From assembly GCA_024663395.1 (NCBI GenBank), contig JANFAH010000059.1, forward strand, positions 124,001 to 188,000: DNA of 64,000 nucleotides. Direction: 5' to 3'. Below are positions 20,046-31,427 of this stretch, one piece after another; position 1 is the stretch's first letter; every line of letters starts with the position of its first letter. Under the pieces are notes generated by a model that saw only the letters and a program-made list of their open reading frames with translations, was not told the origin of the DNA and searched no databases. Source of the stretch: Pisolithus tinctorius. Taxonomy: Eukaryota > Basidiomycota > Agaricomycetes > Boletales > Pisolithaceae. Position numbers and translations under genes: made by a program.

Positions 20046-23000
20046 ATGGCTTCATTCGAGGACTACGATGAGTTCGGCAACTACATTGGTGCGGATCTTG
20101 GCTCGGACGAGGAGGATGAGGCCATGCAGACAGACTTCGGTCAAGCTACCCAACAGCCTGCTACGTTGGAGGGTTACGATGAAGAGCCAGGGCCAGAACC
20201 CGTCCAAGAAGGCGCGCTGATGGAAATTGACGGTCCGTGTCTTCGGTCCAGGCGTACCCTCATCTCATGATAAACCATATCAGAACCCGTTCACAGGGCT
20301 GTAGTTCTCCATGAGGACAAGCAGTACTATCCGTCCGCTGAGGATGTCTATGGGCCTGACGTAGAGACCTTGGTTCAGGAGGAAGATGCTCAGCCTCTCT
20401 CTGAACCTATAATCGCCCCCACAAAAGTACGGAAGTGGGCAGTCGAGGAAAAGGATATGCCGCAGACACGGTTTGACAAGGGGTACGTCCTCCACATCCT
20501 CCGCTATTGAGCCATGCTCAAATAGGATACAAGGTTCTTGCTGAATATGATGTCCTTACCAGAGATGGTGAGGAATGTCGCGGTGGTTGGGCATCTACAC
20601 CACGGAAAGACAGCATTGATGGATACGTTGGTCTTTGAGACACATAAACTCGTCTGGGACGCAGATCACCAGGTATGCAACATAATTGTCGGCCAATCAC
20701 GAGGATTTACTGTTCTTTTGCTCCAGTTAAAATACACTGACACCCACGTTCTGTCGCGCGAGCGAGACATCTCGATCAAGTCGTCCCCCATGTCTTTGGT
20801 CCTTCCCACTACTAATGGCAAGTCGCATCTAATACATTTAATCGACACACCCGGACATGTCAACTTCGTCGACGAAGTTGCCTCGGCTATGAGACTAGTC
20901 GATGGCATTGTCCTCGTCGTGGACGTCGTTGAAGGGGTTGGTTCACGTTTCTCAGTGCTCTTCCTCGTGTAACTGATCGTGGCTGTAGACGATGGTCAAT
21001 ACAGAAGCTATAATTCGTCATGCTCTTCAAGAGGACATCAAGATGACGTTGTTGGTCAATAAAATTGACCGACTGATCTTGGAGTTGCGTCTTCCGCCTG
21101 CAGATGCGTACTACAAAATAAAACATACCATTGAGGAGATCAACACCTTTATCAGGTAGGTTTCTGCGCACGTTCCGTTTGGAAACCTAATTATAGTTTC
21201 AGTGGCATCAACCCTGACCCAGAGCTACGTCTGAGCCCGGAGCGAGGAAACGTGGCGTTCGGAAGCACTGACATGAATTGGTGCTTTACTCTCCGCTCCT
21301 TTGCGCAGATGTATGCGGACAGTTATGGCTCGCTCGACGTTACTGCCTTCGCAGACCGTCTATGGGGAGACATCTACTTCGACAGCGAAGTGCGGAAATT
21401 TACTCGCAAAGCCCCAGAAGGAAACTCAAAGCAGGCTCGCTCCTTTGTGCACTTCATTCTCGAACCGCTCTACAAACTTTATAGTCATGTCCTGAGTGAG
21501 GAAACAGAAGATCTCAAGAAAATTCTGGCACAGTTGAAAATTGTTCTGAAGCCTGTGATGTACAAAATGGACGTGCGACCACTGCTCAAAGTGATCCTCG
21601 ACCAGTTCTTTGGACCTGCGACGGGATTGGTGGATATGATCGTGGAGCACATACCATCCCCTGTTGCCAGTGCGGCAACCAAGGTAGAGCGGACGTATAC
21701 AGGGCCCCAAACATCGGACATTGCCGCTTCGATGAAGCAATGCCATCCAGACGGTCCTGTGATGGTCCAAATCACAAAACTCTACCATACGACAGATGCT
21801 CAATCCTTCAGAGCATTCGGTCGTGTTATGAGCGGGACATTGCGGAAGGGTACACAAGTAAAAGTTTTGGGTGAGGGTTATTCGCCAGAAGACGAAGAAG
21901 ATATGATGAAGGCTACCATCGAGGACATTTGGGTAAGCGAGGCTAGGTAAGAGGCGCCTGTCTTGACTGTGCTCGGATGCTTTAATCCCCGTTTGTAGGT
22001 ATTTCATTCCAACAGAAGAAGCACCAGCGGGAAACCTTGTTCTCATCGGCGGTGTTGACGCCTCAATTTCTAAAACTGCAACTTTGGCACCTGCCGACGT
22101 GGACGAAAACCTGTACATTTTCCGTCCTATCAAACATGTGACAGAGTCCGTGCTCAAAATTGCTATTGAACCGGTGATGCCATCCGAACTCCCCAAGATG
22201 CTTTCCGGTTTGAGAAGTATTAACAAATCCTACCCCCTTGCGACCACAAAAGTTGAGGAGAGTGGCGAACATGTGCTGATGGGCACTGGGGAGTTGTACC
22301 TCGATTGTGTGATGCACGATTTAAGGAAACTGTTTTCCGAGATTGAGATCAAAGTATCCGATCCAGTGACTAGGTTCTGCGAGACCGTCTTGGAGACTAG
22401 TGCCCTGAAATGTTACGCGGATACACCAAACAAAAAGTACGTTCTCCCCCCTTTCACTTGGTGGGTTGTGCTGACGACGACGACGACGACACAGGAACCG
22501 AATTACAATGATTGCAGAGCCTCTGGAACGAGGTGTAGCGGAGGACATCGAGCGGGGTAGGGTGACGATACGGATGACGCCGAAGGAACGAGGAACATTT
22601 TTCCAGGAGAAGTACCAGTGGGACCTTCTTGCCTCGCGATCAATATGGGCATTTGGGCCGGACGACAGCGGGCCGAATATTCTTTTGGATGATACACTAC
22701 CTTCACAGGTGAGTGCTTGCTTTTGGGGTGAGGGGTGCTAAACATATGTTGGCTGTGATAGGTTGACAAAAAGTCGCTTGGCACGGTCAGGGATCACATC
22801 AAGCAGGGTTTCCAATGGGCCGCACGGGAAGGTCCGTTGTGTGACGAGCGTAAGTTGTATTAGTGGAATGGGATCTCGCTATGTAAACTGACAGTGTACT
22901 AAGCAATGCGCAATGTGAAGTTCCGTATCCTAGACGCCAGTCTAGCCCCGGAGCCCATCTTTCGTGGAGGCGGGCAAATTGTTCCAACTGCGCGGCGCGT

Positions 23001-23633
23001 GTGTTACTCTTCATTCCTGATGGTATGGAACCAGGCACATAATCCGATTCCTTGACCTGAGCTAGTGTATAGGCCACGCCGCGTTTAATGGAGCCTATTT
23101 ACTATGTCGAAGTGCAGGCACCGGCTGACTGCATTTCAGCGGTATACACTGTTCTTGCTAGACGGCGAGGCCATGTCACGCAGGACATACCCAAGGCCGG
23201 GTCGCCCCTGTACACTGTGAAAGCGCTCATTCCCGTGATCGATGCCAATGGCTTTGAGACGGACTTGCGTACGGCAACGCAGGGTCAAGCGTTCTGCCAG
23301 CAGGTGTTTGACCACTGGTCGATCGTTCCGGGTGAGTGGACCGCAGCGTGTGGATACTTCCAAGAGGCTGACGGCCACCACCTCGCTAGGTGACCCCACG
23401 GACACGACCATCAAGCTTCGACCGCTAGAGCCAGCATCCGGACAAGCACTGGCTAGGGATCTGGTGCTAAAGACGCGACGAAGAAAGGGTCTGGGAGACC
23501 AAATTGCGGTGTCCAAGTACTTGGACGACGAGTTTGTGGTGAGTGACTACGTTGCACTGCACGTCGACGTGCATTGATTAGAACGCGACAGCTCGCGTTG
23601 TCTGCGTCTGGACACGCTGATTTGCTCGGGTAA
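20046..23633 (+). CDS. SNU114: U5 snRNP GTPase SNU114 (EFTUD2)
   Basis: This EF-2-like GTPase of the U5 snRNP controls Brr2 during spliceosome activation and disassembly. The model has 13 exons and 984 aa, and all phases close. The N-terminus is acidic (SDEEDEA). The GTPase domain starts with the P-loop [14 protein letters not shown] near residue 147, then switch [10 protein letters not shown] and the base-recognition NKIDRL. Domain II onward reads like EF-2 ([37 protein letters not shown], and the C-terminal domain IV/V blocks). Intron 7 (22437-22494) contains a short GAC repeat just before its acceptor. The 2.9-kb coding length equals that of other fungal SNU114 genes. A 266-aa antisense frame at 21426-22226 is a shadow. 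The tight intron set of 47-58 nt is typical of this genome. Confidence 0.95.
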
Positions 23634-23869
23634 CTACTAGGTTGTATCGTATCTTAGCGAGCGTGTGTATGTAGAATGTTGAGGAACACGCGGGGGTGGA
23701 TGAGCGTGGGAGAGCATACGTGGCCAGAAAACAGCCGGAAACATTTTATAGGCAGACGCACGCGCAAAGTTTGTTACTTGCACACTTCGTCGTCGTCGTC
23801 GCCCGCTCGTTTCACTTTCTACTTCTCTATATTCCTGTTTATTCCCTTGGTAATATATAGCAGACAACC

Positions 23870-25968
23870 ATGCGCAGCGCAGCCCTGTCTGTCATTCTTG
23901 CCGCCGCTGCTGCCGGTGCAAATGCGTCTGAGGAACCCAAGCCAACATTCAAGGCAAGAGAGCTTGCTTTTCACTCAAATGTACACTCCTTGTACTCATA
24001 CATCATGTAGGCAACGGAAATCTCAGCACCGTTTATCGAGCAATTCACGGATGACTGGGCGGAACGCTGGACACCCTCGGAAGCTACCAAGAAGACTCCT
24101 GTTGGCGGCGAGACTTTCTCCTACATCGGTCAATGGAAAGTCGAGGAGCCTGAGACCGTCCTTATCGAGGGAGATAAAGGTCTCGTCGCAAAGTCGAAAG
24201 CCGCCCACCACGCCATCTCCGCACCTTTTGGCTCCGCTGTTGACTTCTCGGAAAAACCCCTCGTGGTTCAGTACGAAGTCAAATATCAGAAAGGAGGCAA
24301 CTGCGGTGGTGGATATATCAAACTCCTCGCAGATGGGTTCCAGACGAGTGGCAAGGAGTTCGCTGACACGACGCCGTGGGTGGTTATGTTTGGCCCTGAC
24401 TTGACCTGTCCCGGCAATAAGGTGCGTTTCTGCCAGCACGTTTTGGGGATGGCGTGAGTAGGACGCGCTCATGCATATTCGTTTGGGTATAGGTGCACTT
24501 TATCTTCCGCCACAAGAACCCTATCACGGGCGAGTACGAGGAGAAACATCTCAGTCCTGCGCCGAAACCTGCGTTTGGCAAGGACACTAACCTCTACACA
24601 CTGGCCATCAAGTATGTTCATTTTCCGTTGCATATATGCGGTTGGATGTGATGTATTTATTCCTGCAGCCCCGACAACACCTACGAGGTCAGGTTCAACG
24701 GCCTCGTCCAGAAAGTCGGAAACGTTCTCGAGGACTTTGAACCCGCTGTCAACCCTCCTGAATTTATCGACGATCCCGAGGACAGGAAGCCGGAAGATTG
24801 GGTTGACAAGAAGAAAATTCCTGATCCCGATGCGGTCAAGGTGTGTTTTGACATGAAATGACTTGGAGAACGTGCTTCAGCTAAATATCTTTGTAGCCTG
24901 ACGATTGGGACGAGAACGAGCCCTACGAAATCCCAGACGAGGATGCTGTAAAACCCGAGGGTTGGCTGGACAACGAACCTGAGATGATTCCTGATCCCGG
25001 TACGCGGTGTTACCCCTATATTTGTCCCGTCTGCTGACTCGCCACACAGAGGCCGAAAAGCCGGAGGAGTGGGATGACGAAGAAGACGGTGACTGGGTTG
25101 CACCATTGGTCCGCAATCCGGCTTGTGATGTTGCTCCTGGTTGCGGTGAATGGAAGCGGTAGGATCCTCAGTTCAGGATCGTGCTGACGGCTGACGTGAA
25201 GGTTGCTAGTCCCTACAAGGCCAATCCAAAATACAAGGGCAAGTGGTACGCTCCCATGATCGATAACCCTGAGTACAAGGGTGAGTGGAAGCCGCGCCGG
25301 ATTCCCAACCCTGGCTACTTCCAAGATCTCGAACCCGTCAAGAATCTTGACAAGATCGTACGTGATTACTACAGGTTCAAGGAGTGGAGATTGATTTGCA
25401 ATCGTGCATGTATTAGGGCGGTGTTGGGATTGAACTCTGGACGATGACCGAGGACATCCTCTTTAACAACATTTATGTCGGCCATTCGATCGCTGATGCA
25501 GAGCTTCTTGGCAACGAAACATGGGTGGTCAAGCACCAGCTGGAGGCTGCTGCAACTGCCAAGGTGCTTGAACTTGATCAGGAGGAAGGGCCATCTTTCA
25601 AGGAGGACCCACTTGGTTTCGTGCGCAAGAAGGTCACCGATTTCATCGATGCTGCAAGCGCAGACCCAGTTGGCGCATTCATGGCATACCCTGCTACTGG
25701 TGCTGGGCTGATCGGAAGCTTCATCGCGGTATTCGGACTGCTCGGTGTTCTCGTTAGCCTCATTGGTTCATCACAGAAGCCTGTGCCCAAGGTATGCATG
25801 CATACATTTTGTAACCGATATGCGGGGTGACTGATCTTGCTCGTGGAATAGCCCTCGAAAAAGACGGATGCACCCACTCCAGACGACGAAAAGAAAGATG
25901 AGAAGGCACCCGTTGCGCCTGCTGGGGGCAAGAGCAAGGAGGAGACGCCAGTCAAGAAGCGCAAGTAA
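23870..25968 (+). CDS. CNX1: Calnexin
   Basis: This is an ER membrane lectin chaperone for monoglucosylated glycoproteins. The model has nine exons and 545 aa. A signal peptide ([20 protein letters not shown]) is followed by the lectin domain with [11 protein letters not shown] and FGPDLTCPG. The P-domain holds tandem repeats [35 protein letters not shown] and EKPEEWDDE, then [18 protein letters not shown]. The membrane span is [20 protein letters not shown], and the cytosolic tail is Lys-rich (PVKKRK). Intron 1 (23954-24010) is GC-AG (AAG|GCAAGA). No GT donor gives both a normal length and an open frame, and retention would hit a stop. An ACGTGGC motif lies about 150 bp upstream, a possible unfolded-protein-response site. 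Confidence 0.95.
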
Positions 25969-26204
25969 GTGCGTTTGGAGGCGACTGGGACAGGAGTGGT
26001 CCGAGTGTGACTGGGAGCGATTGAGAAGGGTATCCGCTACTTTGCCTGCTTATTCTTATCCTGCTCTATTCTACCGCGGTGGGGTGATCAATGATTGTGA
26101 TTGTATTCTACCACACTTGGACTTGGTCACAACTATTGGGTAGTTCTACTCGATGAAACCCTAACCCGAACATGCAATAGATCTCTCACACCTGCCCAGT
26201 GCCC

Positions 26205-27074
26205 ATGCTTGTCCTCCAAAGTCTGCACAACTACCTTGCACAGGTCCTTTCACCGCCCTCTATCCACACAGCGTTACTCGTGAGCCCGGAGGGGGCACTG
26301 GTGTCGTACGCGTCGCAGTTAGATTGCGAGAATGACCAGGGGTCGGTGTCAAGTTTTGGAACAACGCCAACGGCAAGGGCAATGGAATTAACAGCGGACG
26401 GTCCCTCTGGCGGGTCGCCTGATTCATTCGCTGGGGGGCAAACAAATAGCAATGCTTCTGCGTCGGCATCCACTGACTCACCTTCGCATTCATCTGCAGC
26501 AAGCTCTGTGGTTCGGTTCAAGCAATTGACCACATTACCAGGAGAGCTGCCAGCACGAGTACGGTCAAAAGACGAGGTACGGAAAGTGGCTGGACTGAGT
26601 GCAGAAATATGGGCTGAAACGAGGGGAGCGGAGGGCGAAGAAGGTATGGTTGAGAGTGAGGTAAGTGTCGACTGGGTTTACATGTACAAATCTACTGCAA
26701 GTACTAACAGCATCACAACCCATCCTATTAGCTTGGCCGAATACTCGTTCTTGCTGTCGAAGAACCACAAGAAAACAGCGGGTCTGCAGAAGAACCCCTA
26801 TTACTGCTTGCACTCAATGGCACAACTGACGCCGATTGGGCAAGAATGAGCAGAAAGGTGTGTTTCGCGTGCATGCATTGAGATTGTTCTTGCGTCGACG
26901 CGCTAGTTTTTTTTCTTTCTTCTGCAGGCGCGCAAACTGGCTGCATATCTGGCACCGTCCGTGAATAAACAGCGTGGACAGATGCAACCTGTGTCACCCG
27001 TGAGCCCAGCGAACGGAGCTCCTAAAAGTCGAACGCGGAGTGCGGCGACGTCACCCGGCAGAGCCCCACGCTGA
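26205..27074 (+). CDS. LAMTOR2: Roadblock/LC7 protein, LAMTOR2-like (Ragulator/EGO-type)
   Basis: This is probably the fungal LAMTOR2 counterpart of the Ragulator scaffold that tethers Rag GTPases and TORC1 to the vacuole. Exons are 26205-26660, 26732-26857 and 26928-27074 (242 aa). The roadblock fold is split by an insertion. Strand/helix 1 is LQSLHNYLAQVLS...HTALLVSPEGALVSYAS. A Ser/Thr/Asn-rich low-complexity insert fills about residues 40-105. Then come VAGLSAEIWAETRG, SELGRILVLAVEEP, LLLLALNGTTDADW and the last helix ARKLAAYLAPSV. This order aligns with human LAMTOR2. The C-terminal about 30 residues are a Ser/Pro/Arg tail. Introns of 70-71 nt are slightly long for the region. A telobox-like AAACCCTAACCC lies about 45 bp upstream of the start. 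Confidence 0.7.
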
Positions 27075-27395
27075 TTCTTTTGGCGATGGCGATGGGGGTT
27101 TGATTGAGTCTTGTAATAGGGTTTTACCATAATAGGCAGTTCGCCTCAAAGTCTTGCAGTACCGGAATATTTCACCAGAGTGTCTCTGCGTCGTTTGCGA
27201 CACACTAAAAACCGAATGTTTTGTTGAGAGACAGAAAGCATACGATGTACTTCTAGAATACCCATGGTTACCGTACAGCGTCCTAATGCATAGTCCCGTT
27301 GCGTGGGAATTGGAGCAGCGCGAGAAAAAAATACGAAAAAAGCCGGTATATTCAAGTTTGAGTCCGCTGCCGTCGTCATCGAACGTCGAACGAGG

Positions 27396-29009
27396 ATGTC
27401 GGGCGGGTCGTGGTCGAGAGTGACGGCGAACATACGCGTGTCTCGAAAATATCCACGACTGTCGCGTCGAGAGCACACCGTCAGTGCGTTCGCGCAGCCC
27501 CCTCAGACGTCGCGCACCACCCGTCCGGTCCAGCCTGACGTCGCATCCTCGTCGCCGTCTGCAACAGCGACCATCGATCCTCATGCTTTGTTCTCGGCAG
27601 AGATCGCACAAATACGGTCCCAGCTGTGCAACCTCTTGACCTCGTCCCACCCCTCGCTCACCGAAATCGCGTCGTACTACTTTAGACATCCGTCCAAGCA
27701 AATAAGACCGTTGCTCGTCCTCCTGTTCTCCAGAGCAACGAATGGCTTGGGCTCTCATTTCCCAGTCAAAGCATGGGCTGCAGAACACTCTAGACTTAGA
27801 GAAGAGGAGCTAGACGCGCCCCTTACAAGACCAGACGTCCTCTGTGACTTTAACCCCTCTATGCCAGACCACACCGCGTCGTTCAGTACGCCTTTCGACC
27901 TTTGTTCACCCTCGAGACGAACGTATCCAAGCCCACCGTCCACCCTCTATCCCTCTGCATCCTCACCACATGTACCCGTGCTATCCCACTCCATCCTACC
28001 CACTCAAATGCGTCTAGCCCAGATCGTAGAGATGATCCACGTCGCCTCTCTTTTACACGACGACGTCATTGACAAATCACCCCTCCGACGTGGTGCACCC
28101 TCCGGTCCAGCAGTCTTCGGCAATAAGCTCGCCGTACTCGGAGGTGATTTCCTCCTCGGCCGTGCTTCTGCCGCCATCAGCCGCCTTGGCTCAGCAGAGG
28201 TAGTGGAGCTTTGCGCCGGGGTTATCGCCAACCTCGTTGAGGGTGAGATCTTGCAAATGAGCCCGTCCGACTTGCCTGAAGGCACTTGCCATCCGCTGAC
28301 GTCGTTGAACGCGTCTCCGGTGAACGGTGCAGCTGCCGAGATCAATCTTGATGCTCTGCACGCGTCGCCATCGACTCCCCCACCATCCGTGTTGTCGGAG
28401 CGGTGGAGCACATACCTCAGGAAAACTTACTTGAAGACTGCAGCCCTGATGGCCAAGGGAATTCGTTCTGCTGTCGTACTTGGCGGGTGCAGAGATGGCG
28501 AAGTTTGGAAGGAGGTGGCGTATGCTTATGGGCGCAACCTTGGGCTTGCTTTCCAGGTGAGTCGCGTGCGCTCCCTTTGACGACCGCATCGCCAATCATT
28601 TCTTGTTGCCAACAGCTCGTAGACGACGTCCTCGACTTCTCGTCTAGTGGGTCACTTGGTAAGCCTGGGTCTGGCGCCGATCTCCGTCTTGGCCTCGCCA
28701 CGGGACCAGTGCTCTACGCGGCGGAAGAGTATCCTGAACTAGAACCAATGATTGCCAGAGCCTTCAACGAAGAAGGTGACGTCGAAAGGGTGTGTTTCGG
28801 GCAGTCTCTTATATCGAAAGGGGGAAGCATTGACGTCTATATGACAGGCACTGACTCTGGTACTTGCCTCGTCAGGCGTAGAGCGTACGCGTGAACTTGC
28901 AATGGCGCATGCTGAGAAAGCTCGCGAAGTCTTGCAACTCCTGCCTCCAAGTGACGCACGAGAAGGTCTTGTGGCACTGACGGAACGCGTCGTGAAGCGT
29001 GTGCGGTAG
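27396..29009 (+). CDS. COQ1: Polyprenyl diphosphate synthase for ubiquinone side chain (COQ1)
   Basis: COQ1 makes the long isoprenoid tail of ubiquinone in mitochondria by head-to-tail condensation of isopentenyl diphosphate. Exons are 27396-28556, 28616-28789 and 28848-29009 (498 aa). The N-terminus is Arg/Ser-rich as for import. Family blocks are HPSKQIRPLLVLLF, the first Asp-rich motif LLHDDVIDKSPLRRG near residue 219, GNKLAVLGGDFLLGRA, YLRKTYLKTAALMAKG and the second Asp-rich motif LVDDVLDF. A Ser/Pro-rich insert of roughly 65 residues precedes ILPTQMRLAQIVEMIHVASL. The exact tail length cannot be read from sequence. The start at 27396 is the first ATG in frame. Confidence 0.92.
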
Positions 29010-29588
29010 TTACGGTTACGCTGCTGTGGTGCATCACAGACTTGGTCGAGCTGGTCGACAAATGTGTTACTCGTCACAGGGACTTGGATAACTACCGCAC
29101 CACTCGATATACTACCCACTTATAGATGCACACATACAATATTATTACTTGGCATTAAGGGCAACTTCACCTTACCACGCCCGCCAGTGCGGTTGCTACG
29201 AGATCAAAGCCGGAAGCCGCTGTGGGACGTACCCGCACCATCCTCCCTTGGGCAACTCCTTCCACGGAAACATTCACGGAGCCCTGATCGAGTAAGAGTA
29301 CTTGCATTAATCCCCGCGCAATACATTCGTTGGCTGATACACAGCATATGATTCCCACCTAACTTGAGTTGTCGAACGCCCGAAAAAGCTGTGGTACTCG
29401 TACATGGATCAGATGTGGCACCTCATCCGATGATGCCAGCCAAGCGTCTAACGCCATGTCTCAACTTTATAGTTGTCGTTAATGACATCACATTACCAAC
29501 CGCCACTCAGCACATACCGGGCTGTGAGAGGTCAAAAGTCAGGGGGTGTGGCACGTATTCTGATGGAATTCCCTATCATCCCTTCACA
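29010..29588. other. Intergenic between convergent genes
   Basis: This 579-bp stretch lies between the COQ1 stop and the 3' end of the minus-strand dehydrogenase gene. Short frames (for example - 29167-29358) have no motif and no supporting splice context. It probably consists of two 3' UTRs. Confidence 0.4.
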
Positions 29589-31065
29589 TCAATCCCCGAG
29601 ATTAATCCTCGCGAATAACACGGTGGTCCTATGGATGCTCAGCGTACCGCTGGAGCCTGCAATGTGATCGTCACGTACATCACAGTCAAACGGGTTCAAG
29701 CCGGCGGAAACCCTGTGGCTAGCAATCAGTGCACTGCAATCAAGGATATCCCATCTACTGTTGCCAGTCCGCTTCTGGCGTTCGTGTATTGAACGAGCAG
29801 TGATCAAGCTCTGCTGAGTGATATCGATCGTTGGCATAGGGCAATTCAGTTCGGCTGCCAGATGACGGACATGGCTGTTGGATAATTCAAAACGTTTCGA
29901 AAGGGGGACAGAGGCAAACACTTGACACACTCCAAAACACTGACGCCGAGATCGATCGCACATCCGCCCGTGCCATCGAAGCGTTCATTCAGCATTCTGT
30001 CACCGTAAATGATAAGACTGGCGCAGCCATCAACACCCCGCCGAGATTAGTGGGCGTAGGGCGCACCTTGGAGCTGGCATAATTTCTGTAAATGGAGCGT
30101 AAACTCTTGTACATTGCAGGAATTGGACACCATCGTGACAAGTGTACCTTTCACAAGGCTGTATACCGCCTGAGCGCCGATGCCGGACTTCTCTCCGAGT
30201 GTAAGAGCCTCGGCCAACAAATCGTTGGCGCTCATAAGCATGCCGTTGCATATCAGTTTTAGCATTGGAGCTAGATGCAGATATGTTCTTCAAACGATCG
30301 CTATCGGAGGCGATTCTGACCAACCTCTTTCGATGTTCCCACCGAGGTCAATTATTTTCTTGCCAACAGGGATCAGAAGATGGGCAGCCTTCCTCTTGCA
30401 ATTGTAGTCGCCACTCATGATGATTGTCAGTTGTCCTGCACCCGCTGCGGCAGGCGGACCGAAGACGGGCGCGGCGACGAAGTGGCAGCAAGAAAAGCCG
30501 GAAAATAGCTTGTCGATTTCCACTAAAGCATTTCCTCATCCACTATACCGTCATATTCGGCAAACCATTTGCTAACCTGCTAGTGATGGGCGGATCTAGG
30601 AATTGTCAGTCATCAAGAGATGCCCGGGTCGCGCCACCTACTGTGCTCGTGTCCACAAATATCTTGGGACTTGTGGGCAGCGATTGCTGATGAAACCAAG
30701 TGTATCCACGAACACTGCAGCAAGAAGGGAATCCGACGCACAGAAAGTGTCTTGGCGAAATCATTATATACGCGCTGCACCACCTCGTCGGTGGCGAGAT
30801 TAGTGAAGATCACGTCGCAATCGGTAAGGAGTTGAGCTGAACTTGAAGCTACGATGGCATTGGACGTCCCGATCTCGTCGACGAGCCTCTCCGCCTTGGC
30901 TACAGTTCGGTTGCAGACCAAGATGGGCGATGCTGCTCTGCCCGACGTCGCAATGTTTCGGGCCATGAAGTAGCCCATCGCGCCGAGCCCGTACCATCCG
31001 ACCTTTAGAGGACAAGAGCTGTCAAGTAGAGATGGATGCGCGGGTTGGTCGTTGCTGGGTTGCAT
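29589..31065 (-). CDS. 3-hydroxyisobutyrate dehydrogenase / 6-phosphogluconate dehydrogenase-like oxidoreductase
   Basis: This is a beta-hydroxyacid dehydrogenase-family enzyme; the exact substrate is not predictable. Exons are 31065-30742, 30686-30642, 30595-30577 (19 nt), 30522-30325, 30270-30148, 30085-30067 (19 nt), 30017-29931 and 29874 onward, with all phases closing. Rossmann motif: VGWYGLGAMGYFMARNIA, then NRT after strand 2. Next come the substrate loop KIFVDTST, APVFGPPAAAGAGQLTIIMS, and IDLGGNIER. The catalytic-helix region APMLKLICNGMLMSANDLLA carries the expected Lys. The C-terminal domain contains HVRHLAAELNCPMPTIDITQ and LDCSALIASHRVSAGLNPF. The last about 30 residues beyond PFD are not family-like, and an undetected 3' intron is possible. 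It is divergent to the EF-hand gene. Confidence 0.8.
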
Positions 31066-31427
31066 GGTGATCGAGTCATTATCTGGGAAGCAGCGGACGT
31101 ACTCCTTCTTTATACCAGAACGGACTCCGGAGTGACAAGTGTGGATAAGCAGGATCCGAGCTATCTGAATGTAGTAATCCCATGTCTGCTCGTCGACGTC
31201 GTTGCCGTCGACAACCCAGCGGACGACGCTGTAATACTACAATATCGTATTGCATTCAAGGATTGCCAATATACCGGCTGTCAGTAGTCTAATCACTTTA
31301 CACCCTCCCATCAAGTTTCACGTGACCGTGACCCAGGCGGTGACCAGGGTCCCAGGAACAGACCCCGGACACATCATTAGACACGTATCCGAGAGAGTAT
31401 AGTAGTGCCTTGTTCACCAAACGGACG
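31066..31427. promoter_or_regulatory. Divergent promoter region (dehydrogenase / EF-hand gene)
   Basis: This 362-bp spacer lies between two opposite start codons. It holds GTCGACGTC and TCACGTGACC-like palindromic strings (TCACGTGA at about 31319-31326), an E-box-type CACGTG site. No ORF was found. Confidence 0.35.

Noticed and set aside
21426..22226. 266-codon antisense open frame opposite SNU114
   Set aside because: The plus strand is strongly conserved SNU114; the antisense product has no recognisable domain.
22470..22494. GAC trinucleotide repeat
   Set aside because: Short (about five units) and confined to a SNU114 intron beside the acceptor; no sign of expansion or function.
29167..29358. 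63-codon minus frame between COQ1 and the dehydrogenase gene
   Set aside because: It looked like a possible terminal exon, but no splice path in phase from the dehydrogenase exon 8 and no family similarity.
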